NCBI RefSeq assembly: GCF_006740045.1
Contig: NZ_AP019749.1
Coordinates: 2,437,001 to 2,501,000, forward strand
DNA from: Comamonas terrigena NBRC 13299
GTDB lineage: Bacteria > Pseudomonadota > Gammaproteobacteria > Burkholderiales > Burkholderiaceae_C
Direction: 5' to 3'
DNA length: 64,000 bases
Shown here in pieces: positions 29,903 to 37,761 of the stretch; positions within the stretch are counted from its first letter, which is position 1, and each line of letters opens with the position of its first letter. Below the pieces are notes generated by a model, which searched no databases, had not been told where the DNA came from, and saw only the letters and a list, made by a program, of their open reading frames with translations. Position numbers and translations under genes: made by a program.

Positions 29903-30162
29903 AGCCTCTCCCCCCGTCCCATTCACACCGGGTAACACCTCCGGGCCGCACCGCCCGGTGCCTGCCCTTGACTTTGAACGGCAATGCCCGTGCAATCGTG
30001 CGACGGGGCTGCCGCTCTGCGGCGCCCCCTTGATCGCCGCCTGCGTACCTGACAGCCACGGTGCCCCGGGGCCAATGCTCCGCACCCCGCACCGTGCCAG
30101 CCCATGGGCGCAAGACCACCGGTTTTTGCAGATCCCGTCACCCACTACAAGGAGCGCATTCC

Positions 30163-30702
30163 ATGTCCCTTCGCCTTTGCACCACCCTGGCCCTGATCAC
30201 CACCGCCTCGCTGGCGGCCTGCTCCAGCTCACCCCATGACCCCATGGCCACCGGCGCCGTGGCCCAGGCCAGGTTGCAGCCCACACAGGGCAGCAGCGTG
30301 CAGGGCATGGTGCGCTTCACCACGCAAAAGGACGGCAGCGTGCGGGTGCAAGGCTCGGTACAAGGCCTGGCCCCCAACACCGAGCACGGTTTCCACGTGC
30401 ATGAAAAAGGCGATTGCTCCGCCCCCGACGGCACCAGCGCGGGCGGCCATTTCAACCCCAACAACGTCCCCCATGCCCGCCACGGCAGCGGCCATGCCGG
30501 CGACCTGCCCAGCCTGCGCGCGGACGGCACGGGCACCGCCAGCTTCGACTTCAGCAGCCGCAGCATCACTGTGGGCCAGGGCCCCACCAACGTGGTGGGC
30601 CGCGGCGTCATCGTGCACAAGGATGCCGACGACTACACCACCCAGCCCACCGGCAATGCCGGCGCACGCCTGGCCTGCGGGGTGGTGGTGGCCACCAAGT
30701 AA
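30163..30702 (+). CDS. sodC: Cu/Zn superoxide dismutase, lipoprotein
   Basis: A 179-residue periplasmic Cu/Zn SOD. The signal ends in the lipobox SLAAC with Cys20, so it should be membrane-anchored. Copper ligands are in GFHVHEKGDC, and the zinc/copper bridge region is GGHFNPNNVPHARHGSGHAG. The last Cu ligand is in GRGVIVHKDADDY, and the arginine and disulfide cysteine are in GARLACGVV. A strong AAGGAG ribosome-binding site lies 9 bases before the start. It dismutates superoxide in the periplasm; it is monocistronic with its own terminator. Confidence 0.93.
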   Translation: MSLRLCTTLALITTASLAACSSSPHDPMATGAVAQARLQPTQGSSVQGMVRFTTQKDGSVRVQGSVQGLAPNTEHGFHVHEKGDCSAPDGTSAGGHFNPNNVPHARHGSGHAGDLPSLRADGTGTASFDFSSRSITVGQGPTNVVGRGVIVHKDADDYTTQPTGNAGARLACGVVVATK

Positions 30703-30782
30703 ACGCCCCACCTATGGCACCGTGGCCTTGTTGCGCCACTGCGCCGTGGGGATGTCCAACAGGGGCACGATCCGCTGCCCTA

Positions 30783-30820
30783 CAAAAAAAACCCGGCACC
30801 TTGCGGTCCGGGTTTTGTTT
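30783..30820. terminator. Bidirectional terminator between sodC and rpiA
   Basis: AAAACCCGG and CCGGGTTTT pair around a 10-base loop, with extra A on the left and T on the right, serving both converging genes. Confidence 0.85.
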
Positions 30821-30884
30821 GTGCAGGCCGGGCAGATGCAACCCTTGGGCTGCTGCCGATGCAAGCGCTGAATCAGCGGCTACA

Positions 30885-31577
30885 TCAATAGTTGATGGTC
30901 TTCACGCCTTCGGCCGTGCCCAGCAGGCAGATGCTGGCCTTCTGGTGGGCAAACACGCCCACGGTCACCACGCCGGGCCACTGGTTCACATCGGATTCAA
31001 ACGCCAGCGGATCGGCCACGCGCAGGCCGCGCACGTCCAGAATGTGCTGGCCGTTGTCGGTGACCAGGGGCTGGCCGTCCTTCAGGCGCAGCGTGGCGGT
31101 ACCACCCAAGGCGGCAAAGCGGCGGGCAATCTGCTGCGCCGCCATGGGAATCACTTCCACCGGCAGCGGGAACGTGCCCAGTGCATCCACCAGCTTGGAG
31201 GCGTCGGCAATGCAGACAAAGCGCTCGGCCATGGCGGCCACGATTTTTTCGCGCGTCAGCGCTGCGCCGCCGCCCTTGACCATATAGCCCTTGCCGTCGA
31301 TCTCGTCGGCGCCGTCGATGTAGACCGACAGGCTTTCGACTTCGTTCGCGTCGAACACCGTGATGCCCAGCGCCTTCAGGCGCTCGGTGCTGGCCACGGA
31401 GCTGGACACCGCGCCCTTGATCTGGTCCTTGATGGGGGCCAGCGCGTCAATGAATTTGTTGACCGTGGAGCCCGTGCCCACGCCCACGATGTCGCCCGGC
31501 GTCACATAGCGCACAGCGGCCTGGCCGACCAGGGTTTTGAGTTCATCTTGGGAGAGAGGTGCAGTAGAGGTCGTCAT
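30885..31577 (-). CDS. rpiA: Ribose-5-phosphate isomerase A
   Basis: A 230-residue enzyme of the pentose phosphate pathway interconverting ribose-5-P and ribulose-5-P. Signature blocks are [13 protein letters not shown] (phosphate site), [15 protein letters not shown], the catalytic loop YIDGADEID, and [14 protein letters not shown]. Length is normal. The start at 31575-31577 is 34 bp from the divergent pyrD start, so the two promoters must overlap each other's 5' regions. Confidence 0.96.
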   Translation of the reverse strand: MTTSTAPLSQDELKTLVGQAAVRYVTPGDIVGVGTGSTVNKFIDALAPIKDQIKGAVSSSVASTERLKALGITVFDANEVESLSVYIDGADEIDGKGYMVKGGGAALTREKIVAAMAERFVCIADASKLVDALGTFPLPVEVIPMAAQQIARRFAALGGTATLRLKDGQPLVTDNGQHILDVRGLRVADPLAFESDVNQWPGVVTVGVFAHQKASICLLGTAEGVKTINY

Positions 31578-31611
31578 GGGGGAAAATCCGGGTAATCCTC
31601 GAATTATCCCT

Positions 31612-32670
31612 ATGTCCCTTATCCCCTACGCCCTAGTCCGCCCCTTCCTGTTCAACATGGATCCCGAAGCCGCCCACGACTTCACCATGAACACCCTGTC
31701 CCGTGGCCAGAACACCCCGCTGCAGGCCGTGTGGTCCAACGAAATGGTCAGCGACCCGGTCACCCTGGCCGGCCTGAGCTTCCCCAACCGCGTGGGCATG
31801 GCCGCGGGCCTGGACAAGAACGCGCGCTGCATCGACGCGCTGGCCGCCATGGGCTTCGGCTTTGTCGAAGTGGGCACCGTCACCCCCAAGGGCCAGCCGG
31901 GCAACCCCAAGCCGCGCATGTTCCGCATTCCGGCGGCCAAGGCCCTGGTCAACCGCCTGGGCTTCAACAACGACGGCCTCGATGCCTTCATCGCCAACGT
32001 CAAGCAGTCCACGGTGCGCCAGCAGGGCAAGCCCATGCTGCTAGGCCTGAACATCGGCAAGAACGCTGCCACCGCCATCGAAGACGCCACCAGCGACTAC
32101 CTGACCTGCCTGGAAGGCGTCTACCCCCACGCCGACTACGTGACGGTGAACATCAGCTCGCCCAACACCAAGAACCTGCGCGCGCTGCAAAGCGACGAGG
32201 CACTGGACAGCCTGCTGGGCGCCATTGCCGAACGCCGCGAAGCCCTGGCCGCCGCCCAGGGCCGGCGCGTACCCATTTTTGTGAAGATCGCCCCCGACCT
32301 GGACGACGCCCAGGTAGAGGTGATTGCCGCCACGCTGCGCCGCCATGGCATGGACGGCGTGATTGCCACCAACACCACCATCAGCCGCGAAGCGGTCAAG
32401 GGCATGCCCCATGCCGAGGAAGCCGGCGGCCTCAGCGGCGCCCCGGCCTTTGAAGCCAGCAACCGCGTGATCCGCCTGCTGCGCGCGGCACTGGGCAAGG
32501 ACTTCCCCATCATCGGCGTGGGCGGCATCATGCGCGCCGAAGACGCCGTGGCCAAGATCCAGGCCGGCGCCGATGTGGTGCAGATCTACAGCGGCCTGAT
32601 CTATGCCGGCCCCGAGCTGGTGGTGCAATCGGCCCGTGCGCTGCGCGCACTGGGCACCCAGGCCCGCTGA
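31612..32670 (+). CDS. pyrD: Dihydroorotate dehydrogenase (quinone), class 2
   Basis: A 352-residue FMN enzyme of pyrimidine synthesis, membrane-associated and quinone-linked. The N-terminal helix ([20 protein letters not shown]) is the class 2 membrane/quinone segment. FMN-binding and substrate motifs include [44 protein letters not shown] with the catalytic serine nearby, and [12 protein letters not shown]. The start at 31612 is chosen because the longer frame runs into the rpiA start region. A terminator follows. Confidence 0.96.
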   Translation: MSLIPYALVRPFLFNMDPEAAHDFTMNTLSRGQNTPLQAVWSNEMVSDPVTLAGLSFPNRVGMAAGLDKNARCIDALAAMGFGFVEVGTVTPKGQPGNPKPRMFRIPAAKALVNRLGFNNDGLDAFIANVKQSTVRQQGKPMLLGLNIGKNAATAIEDATSDYLTCLEGVYPHADYVTVNISSPNTKNLRALQSDEALDSLLGAIAERREALAAAQGRRVPIFVKIAPDLDDAQVEVIAATLRRHGMDGVIATNTTISREAVKGMPHAEEAGGLSGAPAFEASNRVIRLLRAALGKDFPIIGVGGIMRAEDAVAKIQAGADVVQIYSGLIYAGPELVVQSARALRALGTQAR

Positions 32671-32748
32671 CAACGCGCACAGGCACACACTGCCTCGCGC
32701 CCCGGCCCCTGCGTGCTCCGGCTTGCCCGGCCTAGGCGTGCCGGGCAG

Positions 32749-32785
32749 AAAAAAAGCCCATGGCACTATGCCATGGGCTTTTTGC
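32749..32785. terminator. Bidirectional terminator downstream of pyrD
   Basis: AAAAAGCCCATGGC and GCCATGGGCTTTTT form a 14-base perfect stem with a 5-base loop, with A and T runs at the ends. It serves pyrD (+) and the yqj-type operon (-). Confidence 0.9.
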
Positions 32786-32845
32786 ATGGGAGTCGCCGCC
32801 AGCAGTCTGCTGCGGCCACCGCAACGGGCGCACCGCCCGTGAATC

Positions 32846-33199
32846 TCAGCGCCGCAGCTTGGCCAGCAGCGGCAGCACCGCCACGCCCACGCGCATGATC
32901 TTGCGCGGCCCCACCAGCAAGGCCGCCCCCACCAGAGCGGCCGACGCCAGCGGGTGCAGGCGGGCAAACGTCAGCACCCGGTCGATCAGCGGCGCATCGG
33001 GCGACACGGCCGACGCCTGGGCGCGCAGCGCCGCCACCTGCTGGTAGGTCGCCTTGCGGGCGGCCAGCCGGTCACGCTGCTGGGCAATGCGCTGCAGCAC
33101 CGCCCGCTCTTCCGGGCCGGCATGCTCCCAACGCGATTCCTTCACCAGCAGTGCCTGGGCCGGGCCGATGACCACGGGCTTGGTCTTGGTTTCGCTCAC
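32846..33199 (-). CDS. YqjK-like small hydrophobic-tail protein (GTG start)
   Basis: A 117-residue protein, third in the yqj-type operon. It starts with GTG at 33197-33199, overlapping the stop of the upstream gene by four bases, with GGAG six bases before. A charged N-terminal half (EERAVLQRIAQQRDRLAARK) probably forms a helix. A hydrophobic C-terminal segment (about 85-110, LASAALVGAALLVG) resembles the tail of YqjK proteins. Function unknown; the context is a stress-related envelope or ribosome-tethering operon in enterobacteria. Confidence 0.7.
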   Translation of the reverse strand: MSETKTKPVVIGPAQALLVKESRWEHAGPEERAVLQRIAQQRDRLAARKATYQQVAALRAQASAVSPDAPLIDRVLTFARLHPLASAALVGAALLVGPRKIMRVGVAVLPLLAKLRR

Positions 33200-33591
33200 A
33201 GCTTCTCCTTGATGCTTTGCCAGTCTTTGGCCAGTTCGGCACGGGTCTGCATGAACGGCGAGCGCGACTTGCGCAGCGCCGACAGCAGCGCCCACAGCAC
33301 CCCACCCCAGGCAGCCACCCAGACAGCGGCAATCACCCAGGCCACCGTGGCACGGTCGGGGCTGTTCCAGAACTGGATCAGGATGGCCAGCGACAGCAGC
33401 ACCATGGCCACCACCGTCAGCCCCCCCAGGGCAATGGCCAGCACCAGAATCGACTGCAGGCGGTTGCGCTGCAGTTTCCACTCCAGCTTGGCCAGCTCCA
33501 CACGGTCTTCGGAGGCGATGGCGGCTTCGATCACGGCAGCCCGATAACGGGCGACCAGCGTATCCAGTCCCAGGGCAGACAACCAGTTCAC
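33196..33591 (-). CDS. YqjE-like phage holin family membrane protein
   Basis: A 131-residue protein with two membrane helices at about 46-70 and 80-104, between a basic/acidic amphipathic N-terminus (EDRVELAKLEWKLQRNRLQS) and a polar tail ending WQSIKEKL. This layout matches the holin superfamily III / YqjE group. Despite the name, these are chromosomal envelope proteins found between YqjD/ElaB-type and YqjK-type genes, not phage lysis genes. No phage gene is near. It overlaps the next gene by 4 bases. Confidence 0.82.
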   Translation of the reverse strand: MNWLSALGLDTLVARYRAAVIEAAIASEDRVELAKLEWKLQRNRLQSILVLAIALGGLTVVAMVLLSLAILIQFWNSPDRATVAWVIAAVWVAAWGGVLWALLSALRKSRSPFMQTRAELAKDWQSIKEKL

Positions 33592-33635
33592 AGTGGACGT
33601 TTCCTTTGGTGCGAGTTGGCAAAAAGGCGATGCGG

Positions 33636-33662
33636 GTGACCGGCCTGATGGCAGCCGGTCAC
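33636..33662 (-). promoter_or_regulatory. Intra-operon hairpin between DUF883 and YqjE-like genes
   Basis: Nine-base arms GTGACCGGC / GCCGGTCAC with a 9-base loop lie in the 80-bp gap. On the minus strand a T5 run occurs about a dozen bases downstream. It could attenuate transcription into yqjE/yqjK-like genes or define an mRNA end. Confidence 0.5.
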
Positions 33663-33671
33663 CGGTTGCGC

Positions 33672-33983
33672 TCAGCGGCGGGCCAGCAAAAAGCCCACCA
33701 GCGCGCCCACGGCCAGCGCAGCACCGGCCACGCGCCAGGGTTCGTCGTGGGCGTAGCGGTCGGCGGCGATGGCGGCGTCCTTGGCCTGGCGGGCGGCTTC
33801 CTGGGCAGCGCGCACGGCAGAGTCACGAGCGTGGCTGATGCCGTCGTCCAGGCGCTGGCGCAGCACATGGATGTCGGGCACGGCGTCCAGTTCCTTGCTG
33901 GCCAGCAGACCGCGCAGGTCGGTGACCAGCTTTTCCAGGTCGGCTTGGGCGGTGGAGACGGTATCGGAGACGGAGAACGACAT
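33672..33983 (-). CDS. DUF883 family protein (YqjD/ElaB-like ribosome-associated membrane protein)
   Basis: A 103-residue C-tail-anchored protein. The N-terminal 80 residues are helical and charged (LEKLVTDLRGLLASKELDAV, then a long Ala-rich helix). The signature HDEPWRVAGAALAVGALVG is followed by a single membrane helix and a final RR. In E. coli, YqjD and ElaB tether ribosomes to the inner membrane in stationary phase and contain this C-terminal glycine-zipper helix. It is first in a three-gene operon. An AAAGGTG lies upstream of the ATG at 33981-33983. Confidence 0.88.
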   Translation of the reverse strand: MSFSVSDTVSTAQADLEKLVTDLRGLLASKELDAVPDIHVLRQRLDDGISHARDSAVRAAQEAARQAKDAAIAADRYAHDEPWRVAGAALAVGALVGFLLARR

Positions 33984-34140
33984 AGCTAGCACCTTTCTAG
34001 TTCGACAAATAAAGCACCGGCAGCGGGCCACCGGTGGAAACGGAGGTGGAACCATCTTAACGAATGCCAAGACCCTCACCAAGCTTTGGCATAGCAGCGG
34101 GATCAATTCCCGCCAGCATTACCGCGCTGTCAGCCCGTTT

Positions 34141-35250
34141 TCAGACGGCTGGCGCCAACTGCGCCACCTGTTCGGCCACGGCGAGGCAACTGGTCAGCCC
34201 CGGCGATTCGATGCCAAACAGATTGATCAGGCCCGGCGCGGCATGCTGCTGCGGGCCCTGGATGCAGAAGTCGGCCGAGGCCTCGTGCGGCCCCGAAATC
34301 TTGGGGCGGATGCCGGCATAACCGGCCACCAGTGCACCCTCTGGCAAAGCCGGCCAGTAGCGGCGCACCTCGGCATAGAAGCCGTCACCGCGCGCGGGGT
34401 TGACCACCAGTTGGTCCGGATCCTCCACCCACTCCACATCAGGACCGAACTTGGCCTGACCGCCCATGTCCAGCGTCAGGTGCACGCCCAGACCTGCGGC
34501 CTCGGGCACGGGGTAGATCAGGTGGCTGAACGGCGCACGGCCGCTGAGCACAAAGTAGTTGCCCTTGGCGTAGTACGCGGTGGGGATGTGCTCTGCAGCC
34601 AGGCCTTCAAAGCGGCGCGCCAGATCGGGCGCCCAGTAACCGGCGGCATTCACCAGCAGCGGCGTCTCCAGCTCGGTACCGTCCTGCGTGCGCACCAGCC
34701 AGTGACCGTCGTCCTGCAGCACGGCGCGCTCCACGGCAGCGTGGAACGCCACCATACCGCCGGCATTTTCCAGGTCGCCCTGCAGCGCCAGCATCAGGCC
34801 GTGGCTGTCCACAATGCCGGTGCTGGGCGAATGCAGCGCGGCCACGCATTCCAGCGCCGGCTCCAGTTCCCGGGCCTGCTCGCGTGTCAGGTGCACCAAG
34901 TCGTCCACGCCATTGGCGGCGGCCTTCTGGCGGATGGCTTCCAACTGCGGCACCTGCTCGGGCGAGGTCGCCACGATCAGCTTGCCGCAGCGCTGGTAGG
35001 CCACGCCGCGTGCATCGCAGTAGTCATACAGCATGTGCTTGCCCTGCACACACAGCTGGGCCTTGAGCGAGCCTTGCGGATAGTAGATGCCGGCGTGGAT
35101 CACCTCGCTGTTGCGCGAACTGGTGCCGGTGCCAATCGCCTCGGCCTGCTCCAGCACCATCACTTCCCGTCCCTGCAAGGCCAGTGCACGCGCCACGGCC
35201 AGGCCCACGACCCCCGCGCCGACCACGATACAAGCTACCCGATCCACCAT
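34141..35250 (-). CDS. FAD-dependent oxidoreductase, L-2-hydroxyglutarate oxidase (LhgO)-like
   Basis: A 369-residue DAO-fold flavoprotein. The FAD-binding motif is [15 protein letters not shown] at about 9-23. [20 protein letters not shown] is the LhgO-type block. [16 protein letters not shown] and [13 protein letters not shown] follow, and the C-terminal [15 protein letters not shown] closes the family pattern. E. coli LhgO oxidises L-2-hydroxyglutarate to 2-oxoglutarate with electrons to the respiratory chain. No csiD or gabDT gene is adjacent, so the substrate is inferred. Single gene, divergent from the small gene at 35524. Confidence 0.82.
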   Translation of the reverse strand: MVDRVACIVVGAGVVGLAVARALALQGREVMVLEQAEAIGTGTSSRNSEVIHAGIYYPQGSLKAQLCVQGKHMLYDYCDARGVAYQRCGKLIVATSPEQVPQLEAIRQKAAANGVDDLVHLTREQARELEPALECVAALHSPSTGIVDSHGLMLALQGDLENAGGMVAFHAAVERAVLQDDGHWLVRTQDGTELETPLLVNAAGYWAPDLARRFEGLAAEHIPTAYYAKGNYFVLSGRAPFSHLIYPVPEAAGLGVHLTLDMGGQAKFGPDVEWVEDPDQLVVNPARGDGFYAEVRRYWPALPEGALVAGYAGIRPKISGPHEASADFCIQGPQQHAAPGLINLFGIESPGLTSCLAVAEQVAQLAPAV

Positions 35251-35523
35251 TTCTGCTCCTGTTGTTGCTCTGTGTGCTGCACTGCAGCTTTGTCAGGATT
35301 GTGCGTGTTTTTTGACAGAAAGCCGCACAAAAACACCGGTGGTCTGCTCTGTTTTTTGGAGTACACCGGGGAGGCACCTCGGCTGCTGTCTGCACCCTTG
35401 TGCTTTGTTGAGTTCTCGCTACAAACCGCTTTCATGGGATACAAAAGCCCATTTTTTTGCGCTTTCGCCTTGCAACAGAACTCCTACAGTCACACCCAAT
35501 CGTTGATTGTCTGGGAGTTTGTT

Positions 35524-35745
35524 ATGGATCTGTCTTTCGCCACCGCCGTTCGCAATGCCAGCAATGCCTGGGGAAACAACCGCGTCACCGATGCAGCCAC
35601 CATGGCCGAGCTGACCAAGCGCCAATTCAACCAGCAGGAGCTGAACAAGGCGCTGTCCGGCCCCACTGCCGGACAAATGGCAGTGATCCAGCCCGAGCTG
35701 GCGCGCTATGGTCAGGTGGGCACGCGCCTCAACCTTTTCGCCTGA
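35524..35745 (+). CDS. Small unrecognised protein, 73 residues
   Basis: I do not recognise this protein. It is predicted soluble, with an N-terminal segment MDLSFATAVRNASNAWGNNR and a Gln/Asn-rich middle (KRQFNQQELNKALSG), with no cysteine and no membrane helix. A good ribosome-binding site (GGGAG about 8 bases upstream) supports translation. The upstream 270 bp contain relatively AT-rich sequence suitable for a promoter. It is followed after 98 bp by an XRE regulator on the same strand, so the two may be co-expressed. The frame is open in only this strand with balanced amino acids, unlike shadow frames. Confidence 0.6.
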   Translation: MDLSFATAVRNASNAWGNNRVTDAATMAELTKRQFNQQELNKALSGPTAGQMAVIQPELARYGQVGTRLNLFA

Positions 35746-35843
35746 GCACTGGGGCCGCTGCATCGCTCCCGCCAGCACAGACCGGCTTTCCCCGCCTGCA
35801 CTGGCAATGGCCCCACTCTTGGTTTTTTGCGAGAACCACCACC

Positions 35844-36149
35844 ATGCCTGACAGCATTTCTTCACCGGTAACGGCCGCAGCCACACCCGATCCCCTGGTC
35901 GCCACCCTGGCACAGGCACGCAAACGGCTGCTGCTGACCCAGGCCGACCTGGCAGCCCAGGCCGGCCTGTCGCGCATGACCGTGCAGCGACTGGAAAGCA
36001 ATGGACTGGACCCACGCCTGTCCACCTTGCATGAAATGGCCCGTGTGCTGGGCTACGAGCTGCTGGCCATCCCCCAGGCAGCACATGCCGACGTGCATGC
36101 CGCGCTGGCACGCCATCTGCCGCCGGCGGCCGGCCACACCGCCCCCTGA
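35844..36149 (+). CDS. XRE family helix-turn-helix regulator
   Basis: A 101-residue DNA-binding protein. The Cro/C1-type helix-turn-helix spans about residues 20-75 (LAQARKRLLLTQADLAAQAG, then LSRMTVQRLESNGLDPRLST). The size and single domain resemble HipB-like antitoxin/repressor proteins, but no HipA-type kinase gene follows, since the next gene is convergent. The ATG at 35844 is the first in a sensible place; the earlier frame overlaps the small upstream gene. Target unknown, possibly the 35524 gene or itself. Confidence 0.82.
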   Translation: MPDSISSPVTAAATPDPLVATLAQARKRLLLTQADLAAQAGLSRMTVQRLESNGLDPRLSTLHEMARVLGYELLAIPQAAHADVHAALARHLPPAAGHTAP

Positions 36150-36203
36150 TTTCTGTGTAGCGCGCCTCCGGTCTGCGCGCTCGCTCCCACGTGTTTTCGC
36201 ACC

Positions 36204-36220
36204 GCCGCTTCAGCGGCTTT
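36204..36220 (+). terminator. Weak hairpin at the XRE/FAH convergence
   Basis: GCCGCT and AGCGGC pair around TC and are followed by TTT. It lies 55 bp past the XRE stop and overlaps the stop codon of the convergent FAH-family gene. Short arms make terminator function uncertain. Confidence 0.35.
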
Positions 36221-37079
36221 CGGTGTTCTCCCGCACCCAGGCGCGGCAGTGGATGCGCTGCTCGCCCAGCCCCTGGCCGCCCAGGCGCATCACATCGCCG
36301 TCCTGCAGGAAGCGGGGCACGGGCTTGTGCCCCAGGCCCACGCCGGCCGGCGTGCCGGTCAGCACGATGTCGCCCGGCTCCAGGGTCATGAATTCCGAGA
36401 TATAGGCCAGCACCCGCGGCACCTGGAAGATGAAGTGGCTGGTGTGGCCGTCCTGCATCACCACCCCGTTGAGCTCCAGCCACAGCGCCAGGTTGTGCGG
36501 GTCTTCCACCTCGTCCGGTGTCACCAGCCAGGGGCCGACCGGCGCAAACCCATCGTGGGACTTGCCCTTGTCCCATTGCCCGCCCCGCTCCATCTGCCAG
36601 GCACGCTCGGAGATATCGTTGGCAAGCACATAACCCGCCAGGTGCTCCATGGCCCGCCACTCGGGCACATGCTGCATGCGCTGACCGATCACCAGGCCCA
36701 GCTCCACCTCCCAGTCCACCTTGTGGGCCTGGGGCGGCAGCAGCAGATCGTCTTCGGGACCGCACAGCGCAGAGGCCGCCTTGAGGAACAGCACCGGCTC
36801 TTCCGGAGGCGCCAGACCGGCTTCCCGCGCATGGTCGGCATAGTTCAGCCCCACACAGACGATCTTGCGCACCCGCCCCACCGGGCAACCCAGGCGGGGC
36901 TGCCCCGGCACCTGCGGCCACTGCTGCCAGTGCGCCTGCTGCAAGGCCTCCAGCGCCGCCGGCGCCAGGGCGTCATCCGCCCAGTCGTCGGTCCAGGCCG
37001 ATGCGTCGCGCAGCACCCCCTGGGCATCCAGCAGGCCCGGTTTCTCTTGCCCAGGCGGGCCATAACGTAGCAATTTCAT
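36210..37079 (-). CDS. Fumarylacetoacetate hydrolase family protein
   Basis: A 289-residue FAH-fold enzyme. The N-terminal small domain (MKLLRYGPPGQEKPGLLD) is followed by CVGLNYADHAREAG (about 98-111), the metal-site Glu residues in VDWEVELGLVIGQRM and the Asp in YVLANDISERAWQ, then KSHDGFAPVGPWLVT and LTGTPAGVG. This pattern is that of the 2-keto-3-deoxy-fuconate/ureidoglycolate-type or acylpyruvase branch, which cleaves C-C or C-N bonds with Mg2+. Substrate cannot be decided; no catabolic partner is adjacent. Start at 37077-37079 fits family N-termini. Confidence 0.87.
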   Translation of the reverse strand: MKLLRYGPPGQEKPGLLDAQGVLRDASAWTDDWADDALAPAALEALQQAHWQQWPQVPGQPRLGCPVGRVRKIVCVGLNYADHAREAGLAPPEEPVLFLKAASALCGPEDDLLLPPQAHKVDWEVELGLVIGQRMQHVPEWRAMEHLAGYVLANDISERAWQMERGGQWDKGKSHDGFAPVGPWLVTPDEVEDPHNLALWLELNGVVMQDGHTSHFIFQVPRVLAYISEFMTLEPGDIVLTGTPAGVGLGHKPVPRFLQDGDVMRLGGQGLGEQRIHCRAWVRENTESR

Positions 37080-37223
37080 GGCGGTATCTTGGTTGCCGCC
37101 GGCCGTCCCATGACCGGCTTCGCACTGCAGCATTCTTGCCCAGCCCTGATGCAACCAGGCAACTGTTTGAAGATGCAGCGCATCGCGGAACACGGATGTG
37201 GACTAGCATGTCCGATAACTGCA

Positions 37224-37249
37224 CCAAATGTATGCTGATTTACATTTGG
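37224..37249. promoter_or_regulatory. Perfect inverted repeat upstream of the 37315 gene
   Basis: CCAAATGTA-N8-TACATTTGG is a perfect 9-bp inverted repeat in an AT-rich island. A TATACA hexamer (candidate -10) lies about 22 bp further on at 37271-37276. The size and symmetry are those of a dimeric repressor operator at a -35 region. Confidence 0.6.
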
Positions 37250-37314
37250 GTAACTTTTCTAACCGGTAGCTATACACAACAATTTCAATCAGCCCTGCCA
37301 CTAACATAGTCGAC

Positions 37315-37710
37315 ATGCTGTCCACCTTTGAAACTCGCTTTTCCACGCTGCTGAAAAAGCTCGAAGCGGCCCCCAGTTGCGACAACGCGGAAGCGGCATT
37401 CACCCTGTTCCGAGATCTGTGGGTCGCCAGCAATGAGGAACACGCCAGTCCCAGCAGCGTGCTGGAATACCTGCGCAGCCGGCGCTTCTGTGCCGAACAT
37501 GGCTGGCAGGGTCTGAGCACCGGCGTCTGCTACGTGGACAACAGCGAATCGCCGGATACGCGCCTGTACCTGCACCAGGACGGCAGCATCGTGATCCAGC
37601 GCCTCACGCCGGACAGCAGCACCATCCTGTTTTCCAAGCCCGGGCGCCGCAAGAAAACCGAGCAGGCGGCACCGGTGCCTGCCGACGCCTCCCACGACAT
37701 CGGCCATTGA
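37315..37710 (+). CDS. Hypothetical protein, 131 residues
   Basis: I do not recognise a characterised family. The N-terminal half is helical (FETRFSTLLKKLEAAPSCDN, then FRDLWVASNEEHASPSSVLE). The middle has beta-like segments (LYLHQDGSIVIQRLTP), and the C-terminus is a basic, Ala/Pro-rich tail (KPGRRKKTEQAAPVPA). Two cysteines, no signal peptide, no membrane segment. It is preceded by an AT-rich promoter with a perfect 9-bp inverted repeat at 37224-37249, implying dedicated regulation. Convergent with the sirtuin gene. Confidence 0.7.
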   Translation: MLSTFETRFSTLLKKLEAAPSCDNAEAAFTLFRDLWVASNEEHASPSSVLEYLRSRRFCAEHGWQGLSTGVCYVDNSESPDTRLYLHQDGSIVIQRLTPDSSTILFSKPGRRKKTEQAAPVPADASHDIGH

Positions 37711-37761
37711 ACCGCACGGTGCTTCGCCAGCTGGCGCCCGTGCTGCGCACCGGCCAAAGAG

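Larger units (their letters stand above)
29719..30162. other. Gene-free region between oligopeptidase A and sodC
   Basis: A 444-bp spacer. It holds a terminator at 29740-29773, five tandem GTCCAC hexamers at 29873-29902, and a Shine-Dalgarno AAGGAG at 30149-30154 for sodC. The overlapping open frames have no recognisable domain; the hexamer array gives them HVHV or VDVD repeats. Confidence 0.55.

Noticed and set aside
33196-33591. A prophage remnant suggested by the holin-family protein
   Set aside because: The neighbours are a DUF883 and a YqjK-like gene, the standard chromosomal yqj arrangement; no phage gene, integrase or att-like repeat is near.
35844-36149. HipB antitoxin of a HipAB locus
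   Set aside because: No HipA-type kinase gene is adjacent; the downstream gene is convergent and belongs to the FAH family.
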